Positions 8,773 through 16,915 of a stretch of DNA of 64,000 bases are shown piece by piece. A program made the position numbers and the translations under genes. The notes below the pieces were generated by a model that was not told the DNA's origin, did no database searches, and worked only from the letters and a program-made list of their open reading frames with translations. Each line of letters starts with the position of its first letter. Positions within the stretch are counted from its first letter, which is position 1. The stretch spans positions 42,041 through 106,040 of the forward strand of contig NZ_FZOD01000028.1 of assembly GCF_900188345.1 (NCBI RefSeq). Direction: 5' to 3'. The DNA is from Streptosporangium subroseum (lineage in GTDB: Bacteria > Actinomycetota > Actinomycetes > Streptosporangiales > Streptosporangiaceae).

Positions 8773-8797
8773 GCCCCGCCGGCAACGCCGGCGGGGC
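8773..8797. terminator. Bidirectional hairpin between convergent genes
   Basis: A perfect 11-bp stem (GCCCCGCCGGC / GCCGGCGGGGC) with an AAC loop lies between the convergent RibD-like and ECF sigma genes, where it could end transcription from both sides. There is no U-tract, as is common in GC-rich actinobacteria. The rest of the 317-bp gap (8594-8910) shows nothing else. Confidence 0.65.
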
Positions 8798-8910
8798 GGT
8801 GGTGTTCGAGTTGTCGCGTTGATGTTCAGCTGGCCGGGGTGCTCATTGCGCGGTGACTTCGGTGACGGCGGCCCGTGCGCTGGATTCGTCGACGATGGGG
8901 ACTTGTCTGA

Positions 8911-9918
8911 TCACAGTGTCGGGGGCAGGCCCAGCCATGGTTTGTCGGTGGCGTCGAATCCGGTGAGCTCGGCGATCTTCCCGTCGACGATGTGCAGGAC
9001 CGCGATGGTAAATAGCCGGTACTCCGGGTCGTCGGGGGTGCGGAGATACAGCGCGGCGGCAGGCATGCGGTTGACCGTCGTGGTGATACAGCGCCAGTCG
9101 TCGTGGCCGGGCTGGAAGAGCCCACCGGAGACCCAGCCGTCCACCGCGTCCTTGGCCGTGATGACCAAGGTGCCCGCCTCGGGCAGCATCACGAAGCGCA
9201 GGTCGTCGCGCAGCAGGGACATCAGCCCGTCGAGGTCGTTGCGCTCATGGGCGTCGATATACGACTTCACCACGCCGCGCTCGTCATCCGACAGCTCGTG
9301 GGTGGTAGGGCTCCGCCAGTCGAGGCGGCGGTCGGGTAGCTGCTCGCGCATCGTCACGCGCGCCCGCTGCAGTGCGCTGGTCACCGATGCGACGGTCAGA
9401 TCGAGGGCGTCGGCGACCTTCGACGCCGGCCAGCCGAGGACGTCGCGCAGGATGAACACCGCCCGCTGCCGCGGCGGCAGGTGCTGAACGGCGACGATTA
9501 ACGCCAGCTCGATTGTCTCCCGCGCCACCACCGATTCCTGCGGGTCCTCGGGGAGCATCCGGTCGGGGTACGGCTGCAGGTACAGCACCTCGGAGCCGGG
9601 GTCCGGCAGCTCGGATGGTATGGGTGTGCGGTCGTTGCGCTTCTCCAGGAAGTCGAGGCAGGCGTTCGTCGCGATCCGGTACAGCCAGGTCCGCAGCGCG
9701 GCATGACCCTTGAACGACTCCCGCTTGTTCCACGCTCGCAGGAACGTCTCCTGCGTCATGTCCTGGGCGTCCTCGTAGTTCGCGAGCATCCGGTAGCAGT
9801 GCACCTGCAGCTCACGGCGGTGGCGCTCCGTGAGGAGTGCGAACCTCGCCGTGTCGTCTGAGCGGGCCGCCGCGATGAACGTGGCCTCGTCGGCGCCCAG
9901 CAGTCTAGCGTCGGTCAT
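8911..9918 (-). CDS. ECF sigma factor with C-terminal SnoaL-like domain
   Basis: The protein (335 residues from ATG 9918) has sigma-70 region 2 (YRMLANYEDAQDMTQETFLR at about residues 45-75) and region 4 (LPPRQRAVFILRDVLGWPAS with its helix-turn-helix at about 150-200). A 130-residue SnoaL/NTF2-like domain follows (YIDAHERNDLDGLMSLLRDD). This build matches the SigG/SigJ-like ECF groups, in which the tail modulates activity and no classical membrane anti-sigma factor is adjacent; none is seen here. The start at 9918 leaves GAAAGGA about 9 nt upstream; an ATG at 9924 is also possible. Confidence 0.88.
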   Translation of the reverse strand: MTDARLLGADEATFIAAARSDDTARFALLTERHRRELQVHCYRMLANYEDAQDMTQETFLRAWNKRESFKGHAALRTWLYRIATNACLDFLEKRNDRTPIPSELPDPGSEVLYLQPYPDRMLPEDPQESVVARETIELALIVAVQHLPPRQRAVFILRDVLGWPASKVADALDLTVASVTSALQRARVTMREQLPDRRLDWRSPTTHELSDDERGVVKSYIDAHERNDLDGLMSLLRDDLRFVMLPEAGTLVITAKDAVDGWVSGGLFQPGHDDWRCITTTVNRMPAAALYLRTPDDPEYRLFTIAVLHIVDGKIAELTGFDATDKPWLGLPPTL

Positions 9919-10244
9919 AGTCATCAATCCTTTCACCGGTGCGAGGGGCTACCAGAACTGACGACGTGGCGGAGGATTTCTGATCGGTGAATCTGATCGG
10001 TGAAGCCGCTGACACCAGGCCGTTCGTCGGGCCGGGTGGGTCGGGTCGATCCAACGGAACCACACCAGATGACACCGGCTGACTGAGGGCTGACGGGTAA
10101 GGACGGAAGAGGCAGGGATCGGCCGGCCTTCGAGACAGGAAGTTCACCTCTTTGGACCGCAGGGACATCAGCGGATCCGGCATCCTGTGAAAAGCCTGAG
10201 AGGCATTCAGCGCCATCTCAGGATGAGTTCGACATGATTCGGAC
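9919..10244. other. Divergent intergenic region with small repeats
   Basis: This 326-bp region separates the ECF sigma gene from the divergent membrane-protein gene. It holds a direct repeat TGATCGGTGAA (about 9980 and 9993) and a 7-bp inverted repeat CCTGAGA/TCTCAGG at 10195-10201 and 10216-10222, just upstream of the membrane-protein gene. No gene is apparent. Confidence 0.45.
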
Positions 10245-11270
10245 ATGACCCAAAAGGCGGCTGATTCGGCGCACCTTGGTCTTGGCACACGATGGAGTAC
10301 CGCGCGCAAGCTCGCGGGCTATGGGGCGGCCTCGACGATGTCTCTCTATCTTGTCGTCAAGGTCATCTGGGTTCTCAGCGCCCTCTTGAGCAATGGGCCG
10401 AAGGATCCCGGCACCAGCACCGCCGACTGGGTGACTCTCAACATGGTCACAGTGGGGATGTCAGCGATCGGGGTCGCGCTGGGACTAGCGCTGGCACAGC
10501 AATGGGGACGTCGAATCCCCGCCCAGCCGCTGATCTTTCTCGCGTGGACGGGCGCGGGCTTCCTGATCCCGATGGTGCCGTACATGGTGGTGAGCGCTGT
10601 GCTCAGCGCGGCCGGAATCAGCGCTGGCGGCGAGGACGGCGGCACGTCCGGCGGTGGCCAGGTGATGCCGGCGTGGGAGATGGTCTTCATCTCGGTGGGG
10701 TTCGCCGGGATGGCGGTGGGGCTGGCGATCGCTCTGCCGATCTATATGCGGGAGCGCTGGCCGGACGCATTCGTGGGCCGTCTTGGGAACGACCTGATCA
10801 CAGTGGCCCCGGCCCGCTCGCCGCGGGACCTGTGCATGGTGCGGGCGGTGCTGGCGGTGAGTTCGGCGCTGGGACTGTTGTGGCTGTACTGGGCGATCGG
10901 CGGGACGCTCGGTTTGGACCTCGCACATCGCGAAATGGACCTGAATGAGCGTTTGCTGAGCGGCAACTCGGGGATCTGGGCGTTCATCGGCGCTTGGAGC
11001 ATCTGGGTTGTCACCACCCGTCAGCATGCCGCCCGGCTGCCACTGTGGGTTCCGATGTCCTTGGCCTTCGCCGCGTCAGGATCGCTTTTCGCCTGGAGCG
11101 GCTGGAAACTCTCCATGGCGGTGCTGAGGCCAGGTGGTTACATGCCCCCAGAACACCCTGTCGTCACGCTGGTCCAACACGCCTTCGCCATCGGCGCGGG
11201 TATCGCCATCCTGGCCGGACTCGTGCAGACCTACCGCGACCGCGCCGCCAACCGGTCGACACAGGTATGA
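10245..11270 (+). CDS. Multi-pass membrane protein, unknown function
   Basis: The 341-residue protein has about eight hydrophobic segments (around residues 35-55, 68-90, 95-125, 145-170, 200-222, 245-260, 268-290 and 310-330) and no signal peptide. A Gly/Ser-rich loop (SAGGEDGGTSGGGQ) lies between the third and fourth. I recognise no transporter or enzyme motif. It is divergent from the ECF sigma gene, so it could belong to that regulon; this is inference. The 266 bp after it contain nothing identifiable before the convergent GntR gene. Confidence 0.75.
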   Translation: MTQKAADSAHLGLGTRWSTARKLAGYGAASTMSLYLVVKVIWVLSALLSNGPKDPGTSTADWVTLNMVTVGMSAIGVALGLALAQQWGRRIPAQPLIFLAWTGAGFLIPMVPYMVVSAVLSAAGISAGGEDGGTSGGGQVMPAWEMVFISVGFAGMAVGLAIALPIYMRERWPDAFVGRLGNDLITVAPARSPRDLCMVRAVLAVSSALGLLWLYWAIGGTLGLDLAHREMDLNERLLSGNSGIWAFIGAWSIWVVTTRQHAARLPLWVPMSLAFAASGSLFAWSGWKLSMAVLRPGGYMPPEHPVVTLVQHAFAIGAGIAILAGLVQTYRDRAANRSTQV

Positions 11271-11536
11271 GGGTTCGACCCACGGCGCCTGCTGCGACAG
11301 CCACCACCCGCCGCTCCGAATGGCTGCGCGTCTACCGGGACACCTGGGGCTTCGTCTCCCTGGTCCTGCGTCAGACGTCCGACTGACCCTGGATAAGCCC
11401 TGGTATCCAAGCTCAATCTCGACAGCTCGCAGCGTGCCGTGAGCACGGGTGTGCCTTCCCGGTCGGCGCTGCGAACGCCGGCCTACTCGGTGACCATCAA
11501 AGGCTCATTCGGGAAGGTACGCCCTCCCTGTGCCTC

Positions 11537-12250
11537 TCAGGGTTGATCCACAAGTCTTGAGCATTGCTCGCCGGTCAGTTCAGCGGCGGTCTGGGTGAGG
11601 TGCCGGGCCAGTACCTCGGCCGCGGTGTCGGCGTCGCGGGCCAGCGCCGCCTCCTCCAACTGACGGTGCTCACCGGCGCCGTCCCGGCCGGGGGCGCGGT
11701 GTCCCGAGAAGCGGCGGGCCAGCTCGCTCGCGGTCCACATCCGGTCGAAGGTCTCCAGCAGGACAGGGTTGCCGCAGCCCTCCAGCAGGGTGCGGTGGAA
11801 GACCCGGTGGGCTTCGGCCCATGCGTCGCTGTAGTACTCGCCCTCCTGTGGCACGTGCGTCGGGGTACGGGCCAGGCGGTGGTGGGCGGCGCGCACGCGG
11901 GCCTCCCAATCGACGTCGCCGTGCTCGATGGACATGCGTAGCACGACCGGCTCGATGGTCCGGCGGGCCTCGGCGATCTCCTGCCAGCGGCGGTCGGAGA
12001 AGGCCGGGACGGCAAAACCGCGGTTGGGCAGCCGGTCGGCCAGGCCCTCGCCGACCACCCGCACGAGTGCCTCGCGCACGACGGCCAGGCTCACGCCCTG
12101 CTGTTTGGCGAGGTCCTGCGGTTTGAGGGCGGCGCCGGGGGCGTAGTCCCCGTGCATGATCGCGTCTCGCAGGTGCGCGTAGACCTGCTCGGAGAGCATC
12201 TGCTTGCCCGGCGAGGTTGAGGAGTGGGTCGTCTGGGTCATGTCGGACAT
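11537..12250 (-). CDS. GntR family regulator, FCD (FadR) type
   Basis: The 237-residue protein has a winged helix at about residues 18-80 (LSEQVYAHLRDAIMHGDYAP, then DLAKQQGVSLAVVREALVRV) and a helical FCD effector domain with acid/His positions typical of metal-binding FadR relatives (EAHRVFHRTLLEGCGNPVLL). Such proteins repress small catabolic or stress genes and are released by a carboxylate ligand. It is divergent from ybhB, and the palindrome at 12268-12279 lies in the gap. Starts at 12253, 12250 and 12241 are all possible; I chose 12250 without strong ribosome-site evidence. Confidence 0.85.
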   Translation of the reverse strand: MSDMTQTTHSSTSPGKQMLSEQVYAHLRDAIMHGDYAPGAALKPQDLAKQQGVSLAVVREALVRVVGEGLADRLPNRGFAVPAFSDRRWQEIAEARRTIEPVVLRMSIEHGDVDWEARVRAAHHRLARTPTHVPQEGEYYSDAWAEAHRVFHRTLLEGCGNPVLLETFDRMWTASELARRFSGHRAPGRDGAGEHRQLEEAALARDADTAAEVLARHLTQTAAELTGEQCSRLVDQP

Positions 12251-12267
12251 CATAGACGATCGATTTG

Positions 12268-12299
12268 ATAATCGATTATTTGTGTTATGGTCGATTAAT
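12268..12299. promoter_or_regulatory. AT-rich palindromic operator candidate
   Basis: A perfect 12-bp palindrome ATAATCGATTAT at 12268-12279 is followed by a second TCGATTA at about 12291-12297, so that TAATCGA...TCGATTA also forms an inverted repeat. It is AT-rich against a GC-rich background and lies between the GntR gene and ybhB, the expected place for an autoregulatory operator. Confidence 0.55.
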
Positions 12300-12392
12300 G
12301 GCGGACGAAAGAGGGCGACACACCCGTGCTTGCGGCCCTCCGTCGACCGCATCACCACCACCCCCGGTACGACATGAAAGGAACGACGCGAT

Positions 12393-12926
12393 ATGAGCGC
12401 CAACGACCCCTTCGCCCGTCTTCCCAAGGCGGCGTCCTTCACCGCGACAAGCACCACCGTCACCGATGGTGCTCCCTGGGCACCGGAACAGTTCTCCTCC
12501 GGCGTCCCCGGCGGCAAGGACCTCTCCCCTCAGCTGTCGTGGAGCGGTGCCCCGGAGGGCACCAAGAGTTATGCCATCACCGTCTATGACCCCGACGCCC
12601 CCACCGGGTCGGGGTTTTGGCACTGGGCGGTCGCCGACATCCCCGCCACTGTCACCGAGCTGCCCGAGGGTGCCGGCGACGACACCGGCTCAGGTCTACC
12701 CGAAGGCGCCTTCCAACTGCCCAACGACGCCCGCGCGGCCCGCTTCATCGGCGCCGCCCCGCCGGCCGGGCACGGCCTGCACCGCTACTTCATCGTGGTG
12801 CACGCCCTCGATGTCGAGACCATCGGCGTCCCGGCCGACGCCACCCCGGCCGTCCTCGGTTTCACCATGGCCGGCCACATCCTCGGCCGCGCGGTCCTGA
12901 CCGCCACCGCCGAAACCTCCGCCTGA
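12393..12926 (+). CDS. YbhB/YbcL family Raf-kinase-inhibitor-like protein (PEBP fold)
   Basis: The 177-residue protein has the PEBP signature: DLSPQLSWSGAPEGTKSYAI with the DPDAPTGSGFWHWAV ligand-pocket motif, and ARFIGAAPPAGHGLHRYFIV near the C-terminus. Bacterial YbhB proteins are cytoplasmic and bind small anionic ligands; no reaction is established. AAAGGAA precedes the ATG. It is separated from the downstream IdeR-like gene by only 8 bp, so the two are probably cotranscribed, linking the pair to the divergent GntR regulator. Confidence 0.9.
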   Translation: MSANDPFARLPKAASFTATSTTVTDGAPWAPEQFSSGVPGGKDLSPQLSWSGAPEGTKSYAITVYDPDAPTGSGFWHWAVADIPATVTELPEGAGDDTGSGLPEGAFQLPNDARAARFIGAAPPAGHGLHRYFIVVHALDVETIGVPADATPAVLGFTMAGHILGRAVLTATAETSA

Positions 12927-12934
12927 CGGGCAAC

Positions 12935-13627
12935 ATGTCCCAGCTCATCGACACCACCGAGATGTATCTCCGCACCATCCTGGAGCTCGCGGAGGAAGGC
13001 ATGGTCCCCATGCGCGCCCGTATCGCCGAGCACCTGCACCAGAGCGGCCCCACCGTCAGCCAGACCGTCGCCCGCATGGAGCGCGACGGTCTGCTGCACG
13101 TCGCCAGCGACCGGCACCTGGAGTTGACGGAGGAGGGCCGGCGGATCGCCACACGGGTGATGCGCAAGCACCGGCTCGCCGAGTGCCTGCTCGTCGACGT
13201 GATCGGGCTGGAGTGGGAGCAGGCTCACACCGAAGCCTGCCGCTGGGAGCACGTGATGAGCGAGGCCGTCGAACGCCGCGTCCTGGAGTTGCTGCGGCAC
13301 CCGACACAGTCGCCCTACGGCAACCCGATCCCGGGCCTGGAGGAGCTCGGCGAGAACAGCATCACCGATCCGTTCCCCGACGAGAGCACGGTCAGTCTCA
13401 GAGACCTTAAGCCCGGGCTCAACGGCACGAGCGTGGTCGTGCGGCGCATCGGGGAGCCGATCCAGACCGACCTTCGGCTGATGTACACCCTGCGGCACGC
13501 CGGAGTACAGCCCGGCGCCGTCGTGAGCGTGACATCGTCGCCGGGCGGCGTGACGGTCGGCAGCGGCGGGGAGACTGCCGAACTTCCTGCTCAGAGCGCT
13601 GCGCACGTCTTCGTGGCCAGGCGCTGA
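12935..13627 (+). CDS. ideR: Iron-dependent DtxR-family repressor, IdeR-like
   Basis: At 230 residues it has the exact IdeR length. All metal ligands fall at IdeR numbering: Met10, Cys102, Glu105 and His106 (EACRWEHVMSE) for the primary site and His79, Glu83 and His98 for the ancillary site. The N-terminal winged helix (QSGPTVSQTVARMERDGLL) and a C-terminal SH3-like domain are present. IdeR binds Fe(II) and represses iron uptake genes. The natural start is the ATG at 12935, just after ybhB; a longer open frame upstream is the shadow of ybhB. It may be a second copy beside the chromosomal regulator; I cannot tell. Confidence 0.88.
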   Translation: MSQLIDTTEMYLRTILELAEEGMVPMRARIAEHLHQSGPTVSQTVARMERDGLLHVASDRHLELTEEGRRIATRVMRKHRLAECLLVDVIGLEWEQAHTEACRWEHVMSEAVERRVLELLRHPTQSPYGNPIPGLEELGENSITDPFPDESTVSLRDLKPGLNGTSVVVRRIGEPIQTDLRLMYTLRHAGVQPGAVVSVTSSPGGVTVGSGGETAELPAQSAAHVFVARR

Positions 13628-13670
13628 GCCCAGCCGGACGCCAGCCCATTGTCATGGCTCGTCCAAGCAC

Positions 13671-13742
13671 GAGGGTGGCTCCCGGCCCCGATCGGGGCCG
13701 GGAGCCACCCTCGTTGCGGCACCCCGCGATGTCATCGCGGGG
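13671..13742 (+). terminator. Tandem strong hairpins after ideR
   Basis: A perfect 19-bp stem with a GATC loop (13671-13689 / 13694-13712) is followed 9 bp later by a perfect 9-bp stem CCCCGCGAT-GTC-ATCGCGGGG (13722-13742). They lie 43 bp after the ideR stop. No U-run follows. The pair is a convincing intrinsic-type terminator for the ybhB-ideR unit. Confidence 0.75.
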
Positions 13743-13904
13743 AGAGATCACCAGAAAATACACCGATTCCATCTGATTCGTCGTGCGCATCACCGCAGGT
13801 AGCGGCCTCAACCGCTACCCACCGTTCCAATCCTCCTCACAGGCCACCGTAACGGCGTCCTTTTCCCGAACATGTCCCCAGCCGCCAACTAGCGGTGCGG
13901 TCCT

Positions 13905-13988
13905 GTTCTCGGAAGTGCCGAGCTGAGGTTTCGCCTCTCAGCCGTGCGTGTTCTCGGAAGTCATGGCCGTCTCCGCTTCCGAGAACAC
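13905..13988. repeat. Triple GTTCTCGGAAG repeat with perfect inverted pair
   Basis: GTTCTCGGAAGT occurs at 13905-13916. A second copy forms a perfect 13-bp inverted repeat: GTGTTCTCGGAAG (13948-13960) and CTTCCGAGAACAC (13976-13988) around a 15-nt loop. Such a set can be the end of a mobile element, a recombinase site or a regulator site. It lies between the ideR terminators and an MFS remnant, at a likely rearrangement border. Confidence 0.5.
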
Positions 13989-14087
13989 GATCTTCTCGGC
14001 AGCTCGGTGACCTGCGCGGATCGGCTTACCTTGGAGCTGAGGCCGCGTTCGGGAGGAGGACGCCAAGACCGAGTTGCCGAGGCGCGG

Positions 14088-14267
14088 CCGCGTCTGGTGA
14101 TCCGCCCGCTGCTGTTGCGCTTTGCGACGGTCGTCGGCTCCTCGGCGAGCTTCTATCTGCTGCTGTCAGTCGTCCCGGCGTACGCGCAGAGTGCGCCGGG
14201 CGGGGGCAGCGACAAGGCAGGCCTGGTCTCCGCTGTGCCATGGTCACATGGTGATGAGCGTGGCTGA
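14088..14267 (+). pseudogene. MFS transporter N-terminal remnant
   Basis: The frame reads IRPLLLRFATVVGSSASFYLLLSVVPAYAQ with a following Gly-rich loop, matching the first transmembrane helix of a common actinobacterial MFS exporter family. After about 45 residues the frame ends inside the 3' end of the convergent MerR gene, and there is no native start. Only the first helix survives. Confidence 0.6.
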
Positions 14268-14708
14268 CGCAACGAGAGCCTCAGTCGGGCCAGGTGCAGT
14301 CCGCGTTGCGTCGGCAGGGTTGTACGGCGCCCAGGCGGGCTCACGGAGGGCAGGGCAGTGTTCGGGAGTTGGATGGTTCGCGATGTCGATCATGCGGTCG
14401 AGAGCGTCGCGTGCGGCAGCAAGGTCGGCCATGGCGGCGGTGATGCGGTTGCGCTCCGATGCCAGCAGCTCGAAGGCCTTGGGGGAGGCGTGCCCGGTAT
14501 CGACGCAGGGCAGCAGTTGCAGGATGGTCCGGCTGGGCAGGCCGGCGGTGAAGAACTGCTGGATCAGCCGGACACGTTCGACGGCTGACTCGGGGTAGGT
14601 TCGCTGGCCGCTGGGGGTGCGTTCCGAGGTGAGCAGACCCTGCTCTTCGTAGTACCGGAGAGCTCTGGTGCTGACCCCCGCCTGGTGTGCGATCTCGCCT
14701 ATCCGCAT
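14244..14708 (-). CDS. MerR family transcriptional regulator
   Basis: From ATG 14708 the protein is 154 residues. The N-terminus MRIGEIAHQAGVSTRALRYY is a textbook MerR helix-turn-helix, followed by a wing with SGQRTYPESAVERVRLIQQF and a long coiled-coil dimer helix. The short C-terminus has one cysteine (PEHCPA) and no metal-site pattern, so an organic or redox ligand is more likely than a metal. GAGGAAG sits 7 nt upstream. It is divergent from an SDR gene whose promoter has the stretched spacer MerR proteins need. Confidence 0.9.
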   Translation of the reverse strand: MRIGEIAHQAGVSTRALRYYEEQGLLTSERTPSGQRTYPESAVERVRLIQQFFTAGLPSRTILQLLPCVDTGHASPKAFELLASERNRITAAMADLAAARDALDRMIDIANHPTPEHCPALREPAWAPYNPADATRTAPGPTEALVASATLITM

Positions 14709-14746
14709 CTGCGTCTTCCTCTGATTCCGGCTTCGCGGTTCTCGAC

Positions 14747-14778
14747 TTGACCCTGACGTCAATGTGAGGTTTTAGGGT
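14747..14778 (+). promoter_or_regulatory. MerR-type promoter with 20-bp spacer
   Basis: A -35 element TTGACC (14747-14752) and a -10-like TAGGGT (14773-14778) are separated by 20 bp. The spacer holds an imperfect dyad, CCTGACGTC against ATGTGAGG. An over-long spacer filled by a dyad is the defining feature of MerR-activated promoters, in which DNA distortion realigns the elements. It points towards the SDR gene at 14843 and lies next to the MerR gene. Confidence 0.75.
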
Positions 14779-14842
14779 AGCCGATGCCGGGCCGGATGCG
14801 GCCCGCCGAACCCGAGAGATCTACGCAGGAAGCAAGGAACCC

Positions 14843-15568
14843 ATGAACGTCACCGACCAGATCGCCCTCGTCACCGGAGCCAACCGCGGTATCGGCCGTC
14901 AGTTCGTGCTCGAACTGCTCGAGCGTGGGGCGAGCAAGGTCTACGCGACGGCTCGCCGCCCCGAGAGCCTCGACTTCGACGACACCCGGGTGGTGCCGCT
15001 GCGACTCGACATTGTCGACCACGAGTCCGTCATCGCGGCAGCGGCGACCGCGCGGGATGTGACCCTCCTCGTCAACAACGCCGGCATCGCGACCGGTGCC
15101 GTCCTCGTCACGGGTGACCTGGACGAGATCCACCGCGAGATGGACACGCACTTCTGGGGCACGCTCGACGTGATCCGCGAGTTCAGCCCCGTCCTCGCGG
15201 CCAACGGCGGAGGTGCAATCGTGAACGTCCTGTCGGCGCTGTCGTGGTTCGCCGGCCCGGGTACCGGCTCGTACTCCGCTGCCAAGGCTGCGGAGTGGAA
15301 CATGACGAACGGCGTCCGTCTCGAGCTCGCGGCTCAGGGCACGCTCGTCCAAGGCGTCCTCCTCGGCGCCGCCGACACGGACATCATGGCCGGATACGAC
15401 GGACCCAAGATCGATCCCCGCGACGTGCCGCGCCGCTCGCTCGACGGCCTGGCCGCCGGCTCGATCGAGGTGATCGTCGATGACTGGACCGCAATGGTGA
15501 AGGCGTCGCTCGTCGGCGACCCCGCCGCGTTCTACGCACAGATCACCGAGTTGCTCGGGGCGAGTTGA
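14843..15568 (+). CDS. Short-chain dehydrogenase/reductase (SDR)
   Basis: The 241-residue classical SDR has the coenzyme loop ALVTGANRGIGRQFVLELLE, NNAG at about residue 78 and the catalytic S...YSAAK set (LSALSWFAGPGTGSYSAAKA). The acidic FDDTRVVPLRLDIVDHES region lies where cofactor preference is set; Arg in TARRPES suggests NADP(H). Its only likely control is the MerR-type promoter immediately upstream, so it is probably induced by the ligand of the divergent MerR protein. Substrate unknown. Confidence 0.88.
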   Translation: MNVTDQIALVTGANRGIGRQFVLELLERGASKVYATARRPESLDFDDTRVVPLRLDIVDHESVIAAAATARDVTLLVNNAGIATGAVLVTGDLDEIHREMDTHFWGTLDVIREFSPVLAANGGGAIVNVLSALSWFAGPGTGSYSAAKAAEWNMTNGVRLELAAQGTLVQGVLLGAADTDIMAGYDGPKIDPRDVPRRSLDGLAAGSIEVIVDDWTAMVKASLVGDPAAFYAQITELLGAS

Positions 15569-15740
15569 GTCCACGCCGCGATCGGTTCCTCCGGCTCCCA
15601 CTCCCGACGCACCCGACCCGCCCTCCACGGGGCTGAGGAACATTCGAGCAGCCATTGGCGGTAGCGAAGGTTCCGCTTCTAGTGCTGGCGTGCGCGGCCC
15701 CGCTTCCGGCAACCGCCGCGGGTCCGTGCGCGCCGAGGAT

Positions 15741-16664
15741 TCACACGTGGCCCGGGTGAGGATCGACCGTGGGCCCCGCCAAGGCGAGGAATGGTTCCAG
15801 AAGGCCGAGCAGTGCGTCGGGGCGGTGCAGGGGGATGATGTGGCCGCAGTCCTCGATGGTGTGGCCGACGAGATGGTCGGCCATCGGCCGTAGTTGCTGT
15901 TCGAGTGCCCTGCCCACGGGGTGGGCGCCGATGGCCATGGTGGGTACGGTCAGCCGGCCCGTACGGGCGGCTTCCTGGATCTGCCGGGCACTGGAGGGCA
16001 GCGCACGGTAGTACGAGAAGACGCAGCGCAGGGCCTCGGTTCCGGTGTACGCGTGGACGAACGCGTCACGGATGGCGGGTTCTACGCCCTGTCCGAGGGT
16101 GCCGGCGTTGAGGAACCAGTCGATGTACTGCTCTTCGTGCCCGGTGAGTACGGATTCCGCGAGGCCGGGTTCGGTGTGGAAGCCGAACCACCATGGTGGG
16201 CCCGCGGTGAGGAATTCCTCACCGCCTGGCAGTGTGGCCAGGAGTGACTCCATGACCACGAGCTGTCGGACGAGGCCGGGGCGGCGCATGGCAAACAGGA
16301 AGGCCGGCGGTGTGCCCGCGTCGATGCCGATCACGGCTGCGGAGTCCTCGCCGAGAGCGTCGAGGAGGGCTTCGGCGTCGGTTGCGAGCGTGCCGGCGTC
16401 GTAGCCGTCTTCCGCTCGTGAGCTCGCGCCGAGTCCTCGCAGGTCGGATGCGATCACGCGGTATCGCCCGGCGAGCCGGTCCAGGACGGCGGTCCATAGT
16501 TGCCAGGTGTGCGGGAAGCCGTGGAGGAGCAGGACGGCCGGGCCCTCGCCGGCCAGGGCGACGTTGAGGTCGACGCCGTTGACCCTGATCCGCCGGAGTT
16601 CGACGCCGGGTCCCGGAGGAGGTGCGATTCGCGGAACTGCAGCGCAGGATGACCGGAGTCTCAC
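15741..16664 (-). CDS. Alpha/beta hydrolase, epoxide-hydrolase-like (5' end rearranged)
   Basis: Homology begins near residue 21 of the open frame (VELRRIRVNGVDLNVALAGE) and includes the HGFPHTWQLW oxyanion motif, a nucleophile elbow with Asp (IGIDAGTPPAF) rather than Ser, and a late catalytic His (DCGHIIPLHRPD). An Asp nucleophile points to the epoxide hydrolase/dehalogenase branch. The region encoding the first 20 residues lies inside a truncated HxlR gene on the other strand, and no ATG/GTG exists at the expected start. The native 5' end and intergenic region seem to have been deleted; expression is doubtful. Confidence 0.7.
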   Translation of the reverse strand: MRLRSSCAAVPRIAPPPGPGVELRRIRVNGVDLNVALAGEGPAVLLLHGFPHTWQLWTAVLDRLAGRYRVIASDLRGLGASSRAEDGYDAGTLATDAEALLDALGEDSAAVIGIDAGTPPAFLFAMRRPGLVRQLVVMESLLATLPGGEEFLTAGPPWWFGFHTEPGLAESVLTGHEEQYIDWFLNAGTLGQGVEPAIRDAFVHAYTGTEALRCVFSYYRALPSSARQIQEAARTGRLTVPTMAIGAHPVGRALEQQLRPMADHLVGHTIEDCGHIIPLHRPDALLGLLEPFLALAGPTVDPHPGHV

Positions 16665-16882
16665 AGAAGATGCTGTCGGTCACCCTCCAGGGGATGACTC
16701 GTGACGGCCTGGTCAGCCGCCGGGTGGAACCGTCGGTGCCGCCACGTGTGTACTACCGGCTCACTCCGCTCGGCCTGTCACTGGAAGGGCCGCTGGCTGC
16801 GGTCCGCGTATGGGCCGAGGAACACATGGCCGAGGTCGACCGCGCCAACCAGCGACACCAAGAACACACCACCGACGACTGA
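16622..16882 (+). pseudogene. HxlR family regulator, N-terminally truncated
   Basis: The 86-residue frame matches the last two-thirds of an HxlR winged-helix regulator: RFAELQRRMTGVSQKMLSVT, LQGMTRDGLVSRRVEPSVPP, RVYYRLTPLGLSLEGPL. Full-length members are about 110-130 residues, and the first helix with the conserved Cys is missing. The frame is open upstream but encodes only arginine-rich sequence antisense to the hydrolase. It overlaps the 5' end of the alpha/beta hydrolase head-to-head, so one deletion probably removed both starts and the operator between them. Confidence 0.75.
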
Positions 16883-16915
16883 CGACCGCAAGTCAGCAGG
16901 CGCAGGCTTCTGCCA

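Noticed and set aside
3726..8910. Shared 11-mer GGGACTTGTCT near 3726 and 8898 as a possible attachment pair
   Set aside because: Hundreds of 11-mer coincidences are expected in 64 kb, and neither flank has an integrase or further matching sequence.
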